A stretch of 24,679 nucleotides of DNA, taken from Sulfurimonas sp. UBA6792 (lineage in GTDB: Bacteria > Campylobacterota > Campylobacteria > Campylobacterales > Sulfurimonadaceae). The notes under the pieces are model-generated. The model worked only from the letters and a program-made list of their open reading frames with translations, did not search any database and was not told where the DNA came from. Both the position numbers and the translations under genes were made by a program. Positions 1-6,360 of the stretch are shown here, one piece after another. The stretch spans positions 1,432 through 26,110 of the forward strand of contig DKFQ01000104.1 in assembly GCA_002452425.1 (NCBI GenBank), written 5' to 3'. Every line of letters starts with the position of its first letter. Position 1 is the stretch's first letter.

Positions 1-582
1 CATCAAGGTGTTTTTGATATCAGTTTTTTAAGAGCTATCCCAAATATGACGCTTTTTGCTCCACGTGATGAGAAGAGTTTTCATCAGGCGATGGCATTTG
101 CAGCAGAGTATCCTTACCCTTGTTCGTTGCGCTATCCGCGAGGGTCATTTACGCATACCGATTTGCCAGAATCGCTCCCTTTCGCACTCGCTAAGTCACA
201 GCTTTTGCTCTCAAACGGTAGCGATGTTCTCTTTATCGGGTATGGAAACGGTGTCGGACGAGCGTATGAGACGGCAAAGTATCTTGATTTTGAGGTAAGT
301 ATCTTAGATTTACGTTTTGTAAAACCGCTTGACAAAGAGATGCTAAGAGAAATGGCACAAAAACATAAAAAATGGTTTGTATTTAGTGACAGCGCAAAAA
401 TGGGCGGTGTTGGAAGCGCACTTTTAGAATTTTTATCGGATGAGAAGATTTTTGGTGTAGATGTTACAAGCTTTGAGTATGGCGATGCATTTATAACACA
501 TGGAAAAACAAAAGATGTAGAAGAGTCACTCGGACTTTTACCACAGCAACTTGCACTCAAAATGAATGCGAGTTTGTTATAA
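1..582 (+). CDS. dxs: 1-deoxy-D-xylulose-5-phosphate synthase, C-terminal part
   Basis: This is the last 193 residues of Dxs, the thiamine-diphosphate enzyme that condenses pyruvate and glyceraldehyde 3-phosphate in the first step of the MEP isoprenoid pathway. The frame is open from the first base, reading HQGVFDISFLRAIPNM and then a Met at position 46, so the gene starts upstream of the window; the Met at 46 is internal. The visible part covers the end of the transketolase pyrimidine-binding domain (PNMTLFAPRDE, then PCSLRYPRG) and the transketolase C-terminal domain (about residues 70-190). A full-length family member has roughly 600-630 residues, so about two thirds is missing on the left. 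No frameshift is seen. The stop overlaps a possible promoter for the next gene. Confidence 0.95.
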   Translation, partial: HQGVFDISFLRAIPNMTLFAPRDEKSFHQAMAFAAEYPYPCSLRYPRGSFTHTDLPESLPFALAKSQLLLSNGSDVLFIGYGNGVGRAYETAKYLDFEVSILDLRFVKPLDKEMLREMAQKHKKWFVFSDSAKMGGVGSALLEFLSDEKIFGVDVTSFEYGDAFITHGKTKDVEESLGLLPQQLALKMNASLL

Positions 583-583
583 T
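575..583 (+). promoter_or_regulatory. Candidate extended -10 promoter for the 613-1317 gene
   Basis: The sequence TGTTATAAT matches an extended -10 box (TGnTATAAT) exactly and overlaps the dxs stop codon. It lies about 30 bases before the start of the next gene, leaving a short leader. There is no good -35 at the normal spacing, as is common for Campylobacterota sigma-70 promoters. This is a motif match only. Confidence 0.4.
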
Positions 584-612
584 GAGAATAATTTTATAAA
601 AGTGAGGCAAAA

Positions 613-1317
613 ATGAAGAGAGTGATTGGCGCTATGTTATTGTTTTTTATGACATCTGCATATGCATTTGATTTTGATATTGGTGTTTCAGGCAGAGACG
701 ATGATGTGGATGGATTTTACTTTTCCATAGGAAATCACTACAACGCTCCAAGAGAGGAGATTTATGTAGTCGAGAGACGTATTCCGCGAGATGAGGTAAA
801 TATCGCCTACTTTTTGGCAAGAGAATCAAGAAGAGATATAAAGTTTATCACTGATTTGCGTCTCAGGGGAAAGAGTTGGTGGGACATCAGTTTGGGTCTT
901 GGGTTAAATCCTCGTAATCTTTATGTTGTGGAGACGTATAACCATTATGGTCCTCCGTATGGAAGAGCTTACGGGTACACTAACAATAAACATAGACTAA
1001 GTGATAGAGAGATTAAAGAGCTAGTCAACGTCCGCTTTCTCTCACGTTATCACGGTATCAGCCCTGATGAGGTCATCGAGCGCAGACAAAGAGGAAGTCA
1101 CTATTATCGCGACAGAGATGAACGCCGCGATAGAAGACACGAGATAGAGAGAGAACGAGAAAAAGTGGTAGAAAAAAGGTTTGAAAAAGAGAAAGAGAGA
1201 AGAAAAGAGAGAGAAAAATTTCAAGAAAAAATGGATAGACAACACTTTAAAGAAGAGAGAGGTAACGGCAGAGACCGAGGCGGCGATAGAAAAGGGGATG
1301 ATAGAGGTAGAGAGTAG
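613..1317 (+). CDS. Exported Arg/Glu-rich protein of unknown function
   Basis: The protein has 234 residues and begins with a classical Sec signal peptide (residues 1-18, hydrophobic core AMLLFFMTSAYA, likely cleavage after AYA), so it should be periplasmic. A GTGAGG-type ribosome site sits about 7 bases before the ATG. Residues 60-155 look folded and contain LRLRGKSWWDISLGLGLNP and LSDREIKELVNVRFLSRYHG. The first resembles a recurring 'RLRG-SW-DIS--LG--P' motif of exported hypothetical proteins in anaerobic Proteobacteria (recalled, not searched). Residues 156-234 are extremely rich in Arg, Glu, Lys and Asp and probably form a charged helix or disordered tail. It does not look like a dxs operon partner, because it has its own promoter candidate. 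I cannot name a function. Confidence 0.8.
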   Translation: MKRVIGAMLLFFMTSAYAFDFDIGVSGRDDDVDGFYFSIGNHYNAPREEIYVVERRIPRDEVNIAYFLARESRRDIKFITDLRLRGKSWWDISLGLGLNPRNLYVVETYNHYGPPYGRAYGYTNNKHRLSDREIKELVNVRFLSRYHGISPDEVIERRQRGSHYYRDRDERRDRRHEIEREREKVVEKRFEKEKERRKEREKFQEKMDRQHFKEERGNGRDRGGDRKGDDRGRE

Positions 1318-1325
1318 CCTCTACC
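1306..1325. terminator. Small hairpin at a convergent gene junction
   Basis: A 7-base inverted repeat (GGTAGAG / CTCTACC, 6-base loop) spans the stop codons of the two convergent genes. There is no T run on either side, so if it ends transcription it is not a classic intrinsic terminator. It could also arise by chance from the purine-rich coding end. Confidence 0.25.
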
Positions 1326-2040
1326 CCAACATAATAATCCCTGCAAATCTCCCTGTTTTTTGCTCTGCTCTATAGGAGTAGAGCTTATGAGTATTACAAC
1401 AGCTGCATTCATCTAAAAACTCTATATTTTTTTCATCAAGTCCACGCGCAAGAAGCTGATTTTTTACTATTTTATTGATATCGAGATAAAATCTTGAGCC
1501 TTTTTTTGCAACCGCATACTCTAAGCCCAGCTCTTTTGCCTCTTGAAAAATCTCTTCGCCCACCTCATAGCAGCACACACCTATATTTGCACCGACAACT
1601 GCAACTATATCTCTTGGATTGCTTTGAAAATTTCTAAATGAATCTATAACATTTTTAACTATGTTTTTAAACGCCCCCGCTCTTCCTGCATGAGCCACAG
1701 CAATCACTTTGTGTACAGCATCGTAAAAGAGTATGGGAGAACAATCTGCCACCATAACCATAAGAGGAATGCCTTTCTTGTTGGTTATAAGTGCATCACA
1801 AGCTGGGGGTGTGCTAAAATCTTCATCAGTCACAACATGAACCAAATCGGAGTGAATCTGCTTCATATAAACAAGCTTCTCTTTGTCATAACCGAGGTCA
1901 TTGCTGAGGAGTTCATGATTTTTTTCGACTATTTGAGGGTCATCCCCGACATGAAAAGCCAAATTGCCGCTCTCTTTTGTGCTAAAAGCATGCAAAAGGT
2001 TAGGAAAGTGAGATAATTTTTGACTATAATAAAATTTCAT
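1321..2040 (-). CDS. pgeF: Purine nucleoside phosphorylase / laccase-domain protein (YfiH family)
   Basis: The protein has 239 residues from the chosen start and belongs to the YfiH/DUF152 family of cytoplasmic zinc proteins. Members cleave purine nucleosides by phosphorolysis, deaminate adenosine, and have been linked to peptidoglycan editing. The conserved metal-site residues are visible: His63 (KQIHSD), Cys100 (ADCSP) and His117 (AHAG), followed by IGVCCYEV and a C-terminal CSCCNTHKLYSYR. The usual AHAGWRG motif reads AHAGRAG here, so the Trp-Arg pair is shifted or lost. An in-frame ATG at 2064 would add eight residues, but those codons run into the inverted-repeat element and have no ribosome site. 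I prefer the ATG at 2040, which opens MKFYYSQKLSHFPNLLHAFS in typical family fashion. The gene stands alone, divergent from ovoA. Confidence 0.88.
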   Translation of the reverse strand: MKFYYSQKLSHFPNLLHAFSTKESGNLAFHVGDDPQIVEKNHELLSNDLGYDKEKLVYMKQIHSDLVHVVTDEDFSTPPACDALITNKKGIPLMVMVADCSPILFYDAVHKVIAVAHAGRAGAFKNIVKNVIDSFRNFQSNPRDIVAVVGANIGVCCYEVGEEIFQEAKELGLEYAVAKKGSRFYLDINKIVKNQLLARGLDEKNIEFLDECSCCNTHKLYSYRAEQKTGRFAGIIMLG

Positions 2041-2046
2041 AGAAAA

Positions 2047-2052
2047 ATTATA
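2047..2052 (-). promoter_or_regulatory. pgeF: Candidate -10 box immediately before pgeF
   Basis: On the minus strand a perfect TATAAT ends seven bases before the ATG at 2040. If it is used, transcription would begin at or near the start codon, giving a leaderless or nearly leaderless mRNA. That would fit the absence of a Shine-Dalgarno sequence in front of either possible ATG. The region is AT-rich, so a chance match is quite possible. Confidence 0.3.
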
Positions 2053-2058
2053 TCCAGA

Positions 2059-2187
2059 TTTCATTAGACTTTGTAATCTCTGTTTGTGAACGATTCTGCA
2101 ACGGAAGGGTCAAATCTAGCTTGCTAGATTTGGGGTACCCACCGTGAAGCCTTAGTGAACAAATAGAGATTATAAAGTCTAATGAAA
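2059..2187. repeat. Nested near-perfect inverted-repeat element (129 bases) between pgeF and ovoA
   Basis: The outer arms at 2059-2087 and 2159-2187 are 29 bases each and match at 27 positions. Both differences are G opposite T, so a plus-strand transcript could pair all 29 positions using two G-U wobbles. Inside, ACGG-AA-GGGT (2101-2110) faces ACCC-A-CCGT (2137-2145). The centre is a perfect 10-base inverted repeat with a 2-base gap (2111-2120 and 2123-2132). Asymmetric strands (2088-2100 and 2146-2158) separate the outer and inner stems, and GTGAAC occurs at 2086 and at 2155 as a direct repeat. No ORF fits inside. It could be a MITE-like or REP-type mobile repeat, a structured leader RNA of ovoA, or a regulatory cruciform. 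The structure is seen directly; the function is unknown. Confidence 0.75.
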
Positions 2188-2211
2188 ATTTAGAGTAATA
2201 AAGGATTCATT

Positions 2212-4311
2212 TTGAGTAGATTGAGTTTTTACCCGCCGACACTTGATGGCACAGACATTGAGGCAAAACGTAAAGAGATTAGAGCATATTTTCATAATAC
2301 TTTTTCGCTTTTTGAGAAGATTTTTGAGATGTTAAAGGGTGAAGAGGTTTTTTACAAAAAGTCAGAGCCGACGCGCCATCCGATGATATTTTATTTTGGA
2401 CATACCGCTACTTTTTTTATCAATAAACTTGTGCTTATGAAGATTATCTCACAGCGAATCAACCCAGATTTTGAGTCTATTTTTGCCGTGGGCGTGGATG
2501 AGATGGAGTGGGACGACATGGAGGGCGCACACTATCAGTGGCCAAGAGTGCAGGAGGTAAGAGCGTATAGAGAAAAAGTAAGAGAGCTAGTAGATAGCCT
2601 TATCATGGAGCTTCCTTTGACACTCCCCATCACACAGGATTCACCTATGTGGATAGTTCTGATGGGAATCGAGCATGAACGCATTCATATAGAGACCTCG
2701 CTTGTACTGCACCGTCAAATGCCACTGGAGTTTGTGCAAGATGTTGCAGAGTTTACGCTTTGTCCCCACAGTACCATCGCACCTAGAAACGAGATGGTAG
2801 AGATGCAGGGTGACAGAGTTGTTTTGGGCAAAGAGAGGTCACACCACCTTTATGGCTGGGACAATGAGTATGGCAGATACGAAGAGGATGTAGAGAACTT
2901 TTTAGTTGCAAAATATCTTGTGAGCAACGCTGAGTTTATGGAGTTTGTCAAAGATGGAGGGTATGAAAACAGAGCGTTTTGGGATGATGAGGGGCAGAAA
3001 TTTTTAGCCATCAGCGGTGCAAAACATCCGCCGTTTTGGGTCTATGAAGATGGTACGTACAGATACAGAACACTTTGCAAAGTTATTGATATGCCACTTG
3101 ATTGGGCAGTTGATGTAAACGCACTTGAAGCGGAGGCGTTTTGCCGCTACAAAAGCCAAAAAGAGGGTGTAACTTACACACTGCCAAGCGAAGCGGAGTA
3201 TAGAGTTGTCTATGAGTATGCGGGTTTGCGTGACGTCCCAGAGTTTCATGAGAGCAGGGCAAACTTGAACTTTTACCACTATTTTAGCTCATGCCCTATC
3301 AATGAATTTGGCTTTAACGGTATCTATGATGTTGTGGGAAATGTTTGGCAGTGGAGCAGAACGCCGATTTTTGGTTTTGAGGGTTTTGAGGTTCATGATG
3401 CTTACGATGATTTTTCAACCCCAACTTTCGATGAGAAGCACGCTCTGATTTTAGGCTCTTCATGGGCGAGCAGCGGCAACCTTATCATGAAACACTCCCG
3501 TTACGCATTTCGCAGACACTTCTACCAAAACGCAGGGTTTCGCTATGTCATCTCCTCGGGCAAAACACAAGAGCAAAAAGATTTGTATGAAGACGATGCG
3601 ACAGTTGCGCAGTACTGTGCATTTCAGTACGGCGATGCACATTTTGGAGTAAAAAACTTTGCCATAGAGTGCGCAAACATAGCCTCCAAATTTGCCAAAA
3701 ACCATACAAAAGCTCTTGATTTGGGATGCGCAACGGGAAGGGCGAGTTTTGAACTTGCAAAGAGTTTTGAGAAGGTAGAGGGAGTTGACTTTTCAGCGAG
3801 ATTTATCGGCGTGGGCGTAAAACTAAAAAATGATGGCTATGTCGCCTACGCTTCAAAAACAGAGGGCGATTTGGCAGAGAAGAGAAAGGTGACCATTGAG
3901 GAGCTAGGCTATGAGGGCGTGAGAGAAAGGGTCTCATTCTGGCAAGGCGACGCATGCAACCTCAAACCAAATTTCAACTCATACGATTTGGTAATGGCAA
4001 CAAACCTCATAGACAGGCTCTACAACCCAAAACTCTTCTTGCAAAGTGTGCATGAAAGGCTCAATCATGAGGGCATTTTGATACTAACTTCCCCCTACAC
4101 ATGGCAAGAGAGTTCAACCAAAAAAGAGTTTTGGCTTGGCGGATATAAAGATAAGAGCGGCAGAGAAGTTAAGACGCTAGATACTTTAAAAGAGATTTTG
4201 AGTCAAAACTTTGAGCTTGTGCATATACAGGATTTGGAGTTTGTCATAAAAGAGACGGCTAGAAAGTTTCAACATACCATCGCAGAGGTAAGCGTGTGGA
4301 GAAAAAGGTGA
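2212..4311 (+). CDS. ovoA: 5-histidylcysteine sulfoxide synthase / 5-mercaptohistidine N-methyltransferase (ovothiol synthase)
   Basis: OvoA joins cysteine to histidine using O2 at a non-haem iron centre to give 5-histidylcysteine sulfoxide. Its C-terminal domain later N-methylates 5-thiohistidine to ovothiol A. The three expected domains are present in 699 residues. First comes a DinB-like iron-binding domain, with His64 in FGHTA and the HxxxHxE motif H155-H159-E161 in HERIHIE. Next is a formylglycine-synthase-like domain (about 195-450; VGNVWQWSR, then YAFRRHFYQNAGFRYV). Last is a class I SAM methyltransferase (about 475-699; LDLGCATG at 502-509, then GVDFSARFI). The start is TTG at 2212, supported by AAGGA six bases upstream. 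Its stop overlaps the next gene. The product is cytosolic and the likely role is thiol redox defence. Requiring O2 is notable in a probable microaerophile. Confidence 0.93.
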   Translation: MSRLSFYPPTLDGTDIEAKRKEIRAYFHNTFSLFEKIFEMLKGEEVFYKKSEPTRHPMIFYFGHTATFFINKLVLMKIISQRINPDFESIFAVGVDEMEWDDMEGAHYQWPRVQEVRAYREKVRELVDSLIMELPLTLPITQDSPMWIVLMGIEHERIHIETSLVLHRQMPLEFVQDVAEFTLCPHSTIAPRNEMVEMQGDRVVLGKERSHHLYGWDNEYGRYEEDVENFLVAKYLVSNAEFMEFVKDGGYENRAFWDDEGQKFLAISGAKHPPFWVYEDGTYRYRTLCKVIDMPLDWAVDVNALEAEAFCRYKSQKEGVTYTLPSEAEYRVVYEYAGLRDVPEFHESRANLNFYHYFSSCPINEFGFNGIYDVVGNVWQWSRTPIFGFEGFEVHDAYDDFSTPTFDEKHALILGSSWASSGNLIMKHSRYAFRRHFYQNAGFRYVISSGKTQEQKDLYEDDATVAQYCAFQYGDAHFGVKNFAIECANIASKFAKNHTKALDLGCATGRASFELAKSFEKVEGVDFSARFIGVGVKLKNDGYVAYASKTEGDLAEKRKVTIEELGYEGVRERVSFWQGDACNLKPNFNSYDLVMATNLIDRLYNPKLFLQSVHERLNHEGILILTSPYTWQESSTKKEFWLGGYKDKSGREVKTLDTLKEILSQNFELVHIQDLEFVIKETARKFQHTIAEVSVWRKR

Positions 4312-5504
4312 GTTACGACTTCTCAACCTCTGCTAGTCGTGAAAACACAAATGCAGAGAAATATACCATGAGAAAAAAGCTTTTTGGAAGTGATGCCGTT
4401 ATGCCTCTTTGGGTGGCGGATATGGATATAGACACTCCAGATTTTGTTTTAGAAGCTGTAAATAAACGCTTAGGGCATCCAGTTATTGGTTATGAGGAGA
4501 TGCCAAAGAGTGCATTTGAGGCTCAGACTGAATGGATGAAAAAGATGCACGGTATAGAGTTTGAAGTGGGTGATATGTTTTACTCTCACTCCGTTGTGGC
4601 AAGTATGAGCGTTGTCATAGAGGCGTTTAGCGAGGTAGGCGATAAAATTATCGTTCAAACACCTGTTTATCCGCCGTTTTTTCATAGCGTGCTAGACCAC
4701 GGCAGAGAGCTTTTTAAAAACCCTCTTAGGCAAAGAGAGGATGGAAGCTACACTTTTGATATAGAAGACCTAAAATCAAAGATAGACGCTAAAACAAAAC
4801 TTCTGCTTCTTTGCTCTCCGCATAATCCTGTCGGGCGAGTTTGGAGAAGAGAGGAACTAGAAGAGATTTTAGAGTTATGTTTAGCACATAATATCGTAGT
4901 TTTTAGCGATGAGATACATTCCGACCTAGTTTATGCTCCAAATGTACACATTCCGTTTGCATCACTTAGCACAAAAGCTAGAGATATAACCGTAACTGCC
5001 ATAGGGGTTGGAAAAACATTTAATATGGCGGGATTTGCCATAAGCAGTGTTGCCATACCAAACAAAGAGTTAAGAGAGAGGTTTAAAAAAGTGTATGACC
5101 TTAGCCATTTTGCCTTTGGCAGCTCTCTTTCTCACGTGGCATTTGAGGCAGCTTATAGGAATGGAGAAGAGTGGCTAGGTGAGCTAAAAAAACATCTCTA
5201 TAACAACTATGAGATGTTAAGAGGGCTTTGTGATGGATTTGGTAAACTTATAAAACTCACTCCCATAGAGGGAACTTACCTCGGCTGGCTTGATTGCCGT
5301 GGTATGGGCTTAAAGGATAGAGAGCTTAGAGAGTTTTTCGTACATGAAGCGGGGCTTGGACTTAGTGCGGGAGTGAGTTTTGGCAGAGAGGGGAGCGGCT
5401 TTATGAGGTTGAATTTTGCTGTGTCGTCTGCTAAAATGTCGCAAGTTATAGAAAAACTGCATAACGCATTGCAAAATTATAGGAAAAAAAGTGATAGAGA
5501 TTAA
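4308..5504 (+). CDS. ovoB: PLP-dependent C-S lyase (MalY/PatB family), probable 5-histidylcysteine sulfoxide lyase OvoB
   Basis: This is a 398-residue fold-type I PLP enzyme of the MalY/PatB cystathionine beta-lyase family. Visible landmarks are the N-terminal YDFSTSASRENTNAEKY, MPLWVADMD, Asn173 in SPHNPVGRVW, Asp201 in SDEIHSDLVY and the Schiff-base Lys236 in GVGKTFNMAGF. The GTG at 4308 overlaps the ovoA stop (GTGA) and has GGAGA five bases upstream, so I prefer it to the GTG at 4296. Ovothiol synthesis needs a PLP lyase to release 5-thiohistidine from the sulfoxide made by OvoA. Tight coupling to ovoA makes that the best assignment. Family membership is clear; the OvoB role is inferred from context, and a general cystathionine beta-lyase remains possible. 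Confidence 0.85.
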   Translation: MSYDFSTSASRENTNAEKYTMRKKLFGSDAVMPLWVADMDIDTPDFVLEAVNKRLGHPVIGYEEMPKSAFEAQTEWMKKMHGIEFEVGDMFYSHSVVASMSVVIEAFSEVGDKIIVQTPVYPPFFHSVLDHGRELFKNPLRQREDGSYTFDIEDLKSKIDAKTKLLLLCSPHNPVGRVWRREELEEILELCLAHNIVVFSDEIHSDLVYAPNVHIPFASLSTKARDITVTAIGVGKTFNMAGFAISSVAIPNKELRERFKKVYDLSHFAFGSSLSHVAFEAAYRNGEEWLGELKKHLYNNYEMLRGLCDGFGKLIKLTPIEGTYLGWLDCRGMGLKDRELREFFVHEAGLGLSAGVSFGREGSGFMRLNFAVSSAKMSQVIEKLHNALQNYRKKSDRD

Positions 5505-5727
5505 CTGGAATGATTTTAAATTTTTTAAGCAGTATAGTGAGAAAAAGGGCGACAATTTTGAAGTCCTGCTTGATTTTTTAAAAAGCCATTATAAGATGAC
5601 ATCACCAAAAGAGATGTTTGAAACAATGCAAAATGACGATACGGCACTCTTGATGCTAGAAAAAAGAGAGATGTATCGTATAGAGGATTTGGAAAAACAT
5701 CTTTTTAAAGGTTTCAATGCAAAGTAA
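5491..5727 (+). CDS. Small protein of unknown function in the ovothiol operon
   Basis: This 78-residue protein starts at GTG 5491, inside the last 14 bases of ovoB, with AGGA seven bases upstream, and its own end overlaps the following gene by 11 bases. Such overlaps on both sides argue that it is real and translated with its neighbours. It has no cysteine, no signal peptide and no membrane segment. It is acidic/basic mixed and probably helical (INWNDFKFFKQYSEKKG, then SPKEMFETMQNDD and IEDLEKHLFKG). I do not recognise a family. Its position suggests a link to ovothiol production or use, but only by association. Confidence 0.7.
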   Translation: MIEINWNDFKFFKQYSEKKGDNFEVLLDFLKSHYKMTSPKEMFETMQNDDTALLMLEKREMYRIEDLEKHLFKGFNAK

Positions 5728-6142
5728 TCTTCAAAAAATAGATACTTTTTTACAAAAGCATCATGTGCTTACACTTGCAACGACAAAGGATGGAGTGCTT
5801 AGTGCGTGCAATCTTTTTTATGCATTCGATAGCGAAAAAACCTCTTTTGTTGTTGCTAGCAGCGACGATACAACACATATAGAGCACATAAAAGCAAACT
5901 CTAAAGTTGCAGGAACTGTAGTTTTGGAGACAAAAATAGTTGGGAAAATAGAGGGTGTGCAGTTTAGAGGTGACTTTTTACTTTTAGAGGATGATGGACT
6001 AAAAAAGCTCTACCTTAAAAAGTTTCCCTATGCGCTTGCTATGAACCCTAAGCTTTGGCAGATAAAAGTGGACTACTTTAAACTCACCGACAACACTTTG
6101 GGGTTTGGCAAAAAGATTATTTGGACGAATGCTTCTCTTTAA
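5717..6142 (+). CDS. yhbP: YhbP-like (UPF0306) flavin-reductase-type split-barrel protein
   Basis: The 141-residue protein resembles E. coli YhbP along its whole length: an N-terminal helix with HHVLTLAT, CNLFYAFD, then VAGTVV, GVQFRGDF and a C-terminal KLTDNTLGFGKKIIW that is characteristic of the family. The fold is the FMN-binding split barrel of pyridoxamine 5'-phosphate oxidase relatives; no reaction is established for YhbP. The ATG at 5717 has AAAGG five bases upstream and overlaps the previous gene by 11 bases, so it is the last gene of the ovoA run. Its 3' end overlaps an oppositely transcribed small gene by 26 bases. A flavin or redox role beside a thiol pathway is attractive but unproven. 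Confidence 0.8.
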   Translation: MQSNLQKIDTFLQKHHVLTLATTKDGVLSACNLFYAFDSEKTSFVVASSDDTTHIEHIKANSKVAGTVVLETKIVGKIEGVQFRGDFLLLEDDGLKKLYLKKFPYALAMNPKLWQIKVDYFKLTDNTLGFGKKIIWTNASL

Positions 6143-6290
6143 AGAGCGTGCACTCGCTTCCACTGCTTTGAAACACCACTAACGATGGAATTTGCGGTGA
6201 TTTGAACCCATATGCACGGCAGCCATGAGGTCGCTGCGCTTCCCATGTAACAAAATAGTATTCACATTTTCTACAGTTAATTCTTTTCAT
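6117..6290 (-). CDS. 57-residue four-cysteine protein, probable zinc-binding
   Basis: The minus-strand reading from ATG 6290 gives 57 residues beginning MKRINCRKCEYYFVTWE and ending at TAA 6119-6117. Cys6, Cys9, Cys24 and Cys47 could bind one zinc. The pattern 'C-x2-C-x-YY-x-TW ... P-x-GCRAYGFKS-x-x-PS ... SSG-x-x-C-x-LF' matches a small conserved bacterial protein that I recall as widespread in Campylobacterota and deltaproteobacteria, sometimes mislabelled as a uracil-DNA glycosylase fragment. A GAGAG ribosome site lies just before the ATG. It overlaps the 3' end of the YhbP-like gene by 26 bases, tail to tail, and is divergent from dut. The function is unknown. Confidence 0.8.
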   Translation of the reverse strand: MKRINCRKCEYYFVTWEAQRPHGCRAYGFKSPQIPSLVVFQSSGSECTLFKEKHSSK

Positions 6291-6329
6291 ACGGCTCTCA
6301 ATTTAAGTGCGCTATTTTAGCATATTCGG

Positions 6330-6335
6330 TACAAT
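6330..6335 (+). promoter_or_regulatory. dut: Candidate -10 box for dut
   Basis: TACAAT, 25 bases before the dut ATG, is preceded by AT-rich sequence with short T runs, like many Campylobacterota promoters. It would serve dut and the ABC ATPase behind it. This is a motif match only. Confidence 0.35.
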
Positions 6336-6360
6336 AGAGAAAAATTTTAATAGGTAAAAA

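Noticed and set aside
132..560. Long minus-strand open frame opposite dxs
   Set aside because: It lies wholly inside the clear dxs frame, is Ser/Pro/Lys-rich without any family motif, and has no ribosome site; it is a shadow of the coding strand.
1130..1310. Purine-rich tract as a DNA repeat or CRISPR-like array
   Set aside because: There is no regular unit or spacer; the bias follows from Arg, Glu and Lys codons in an intact reading frame.
2101..2145. Intrinsic terminator for pgeF or an upstream gene
   Set aside because: The hairpin lies upstream of both divergent genes and has no T run, so termination is not a sensible role.
6190..6225. tRNA-like T-arm (GGTTCAAATC) on the minus strand
   Set aside because: No acceptor stem, anticodon arm or D-arm can be drawn around it; the bases encode GFKSPQ of the small four-cysteine protein.
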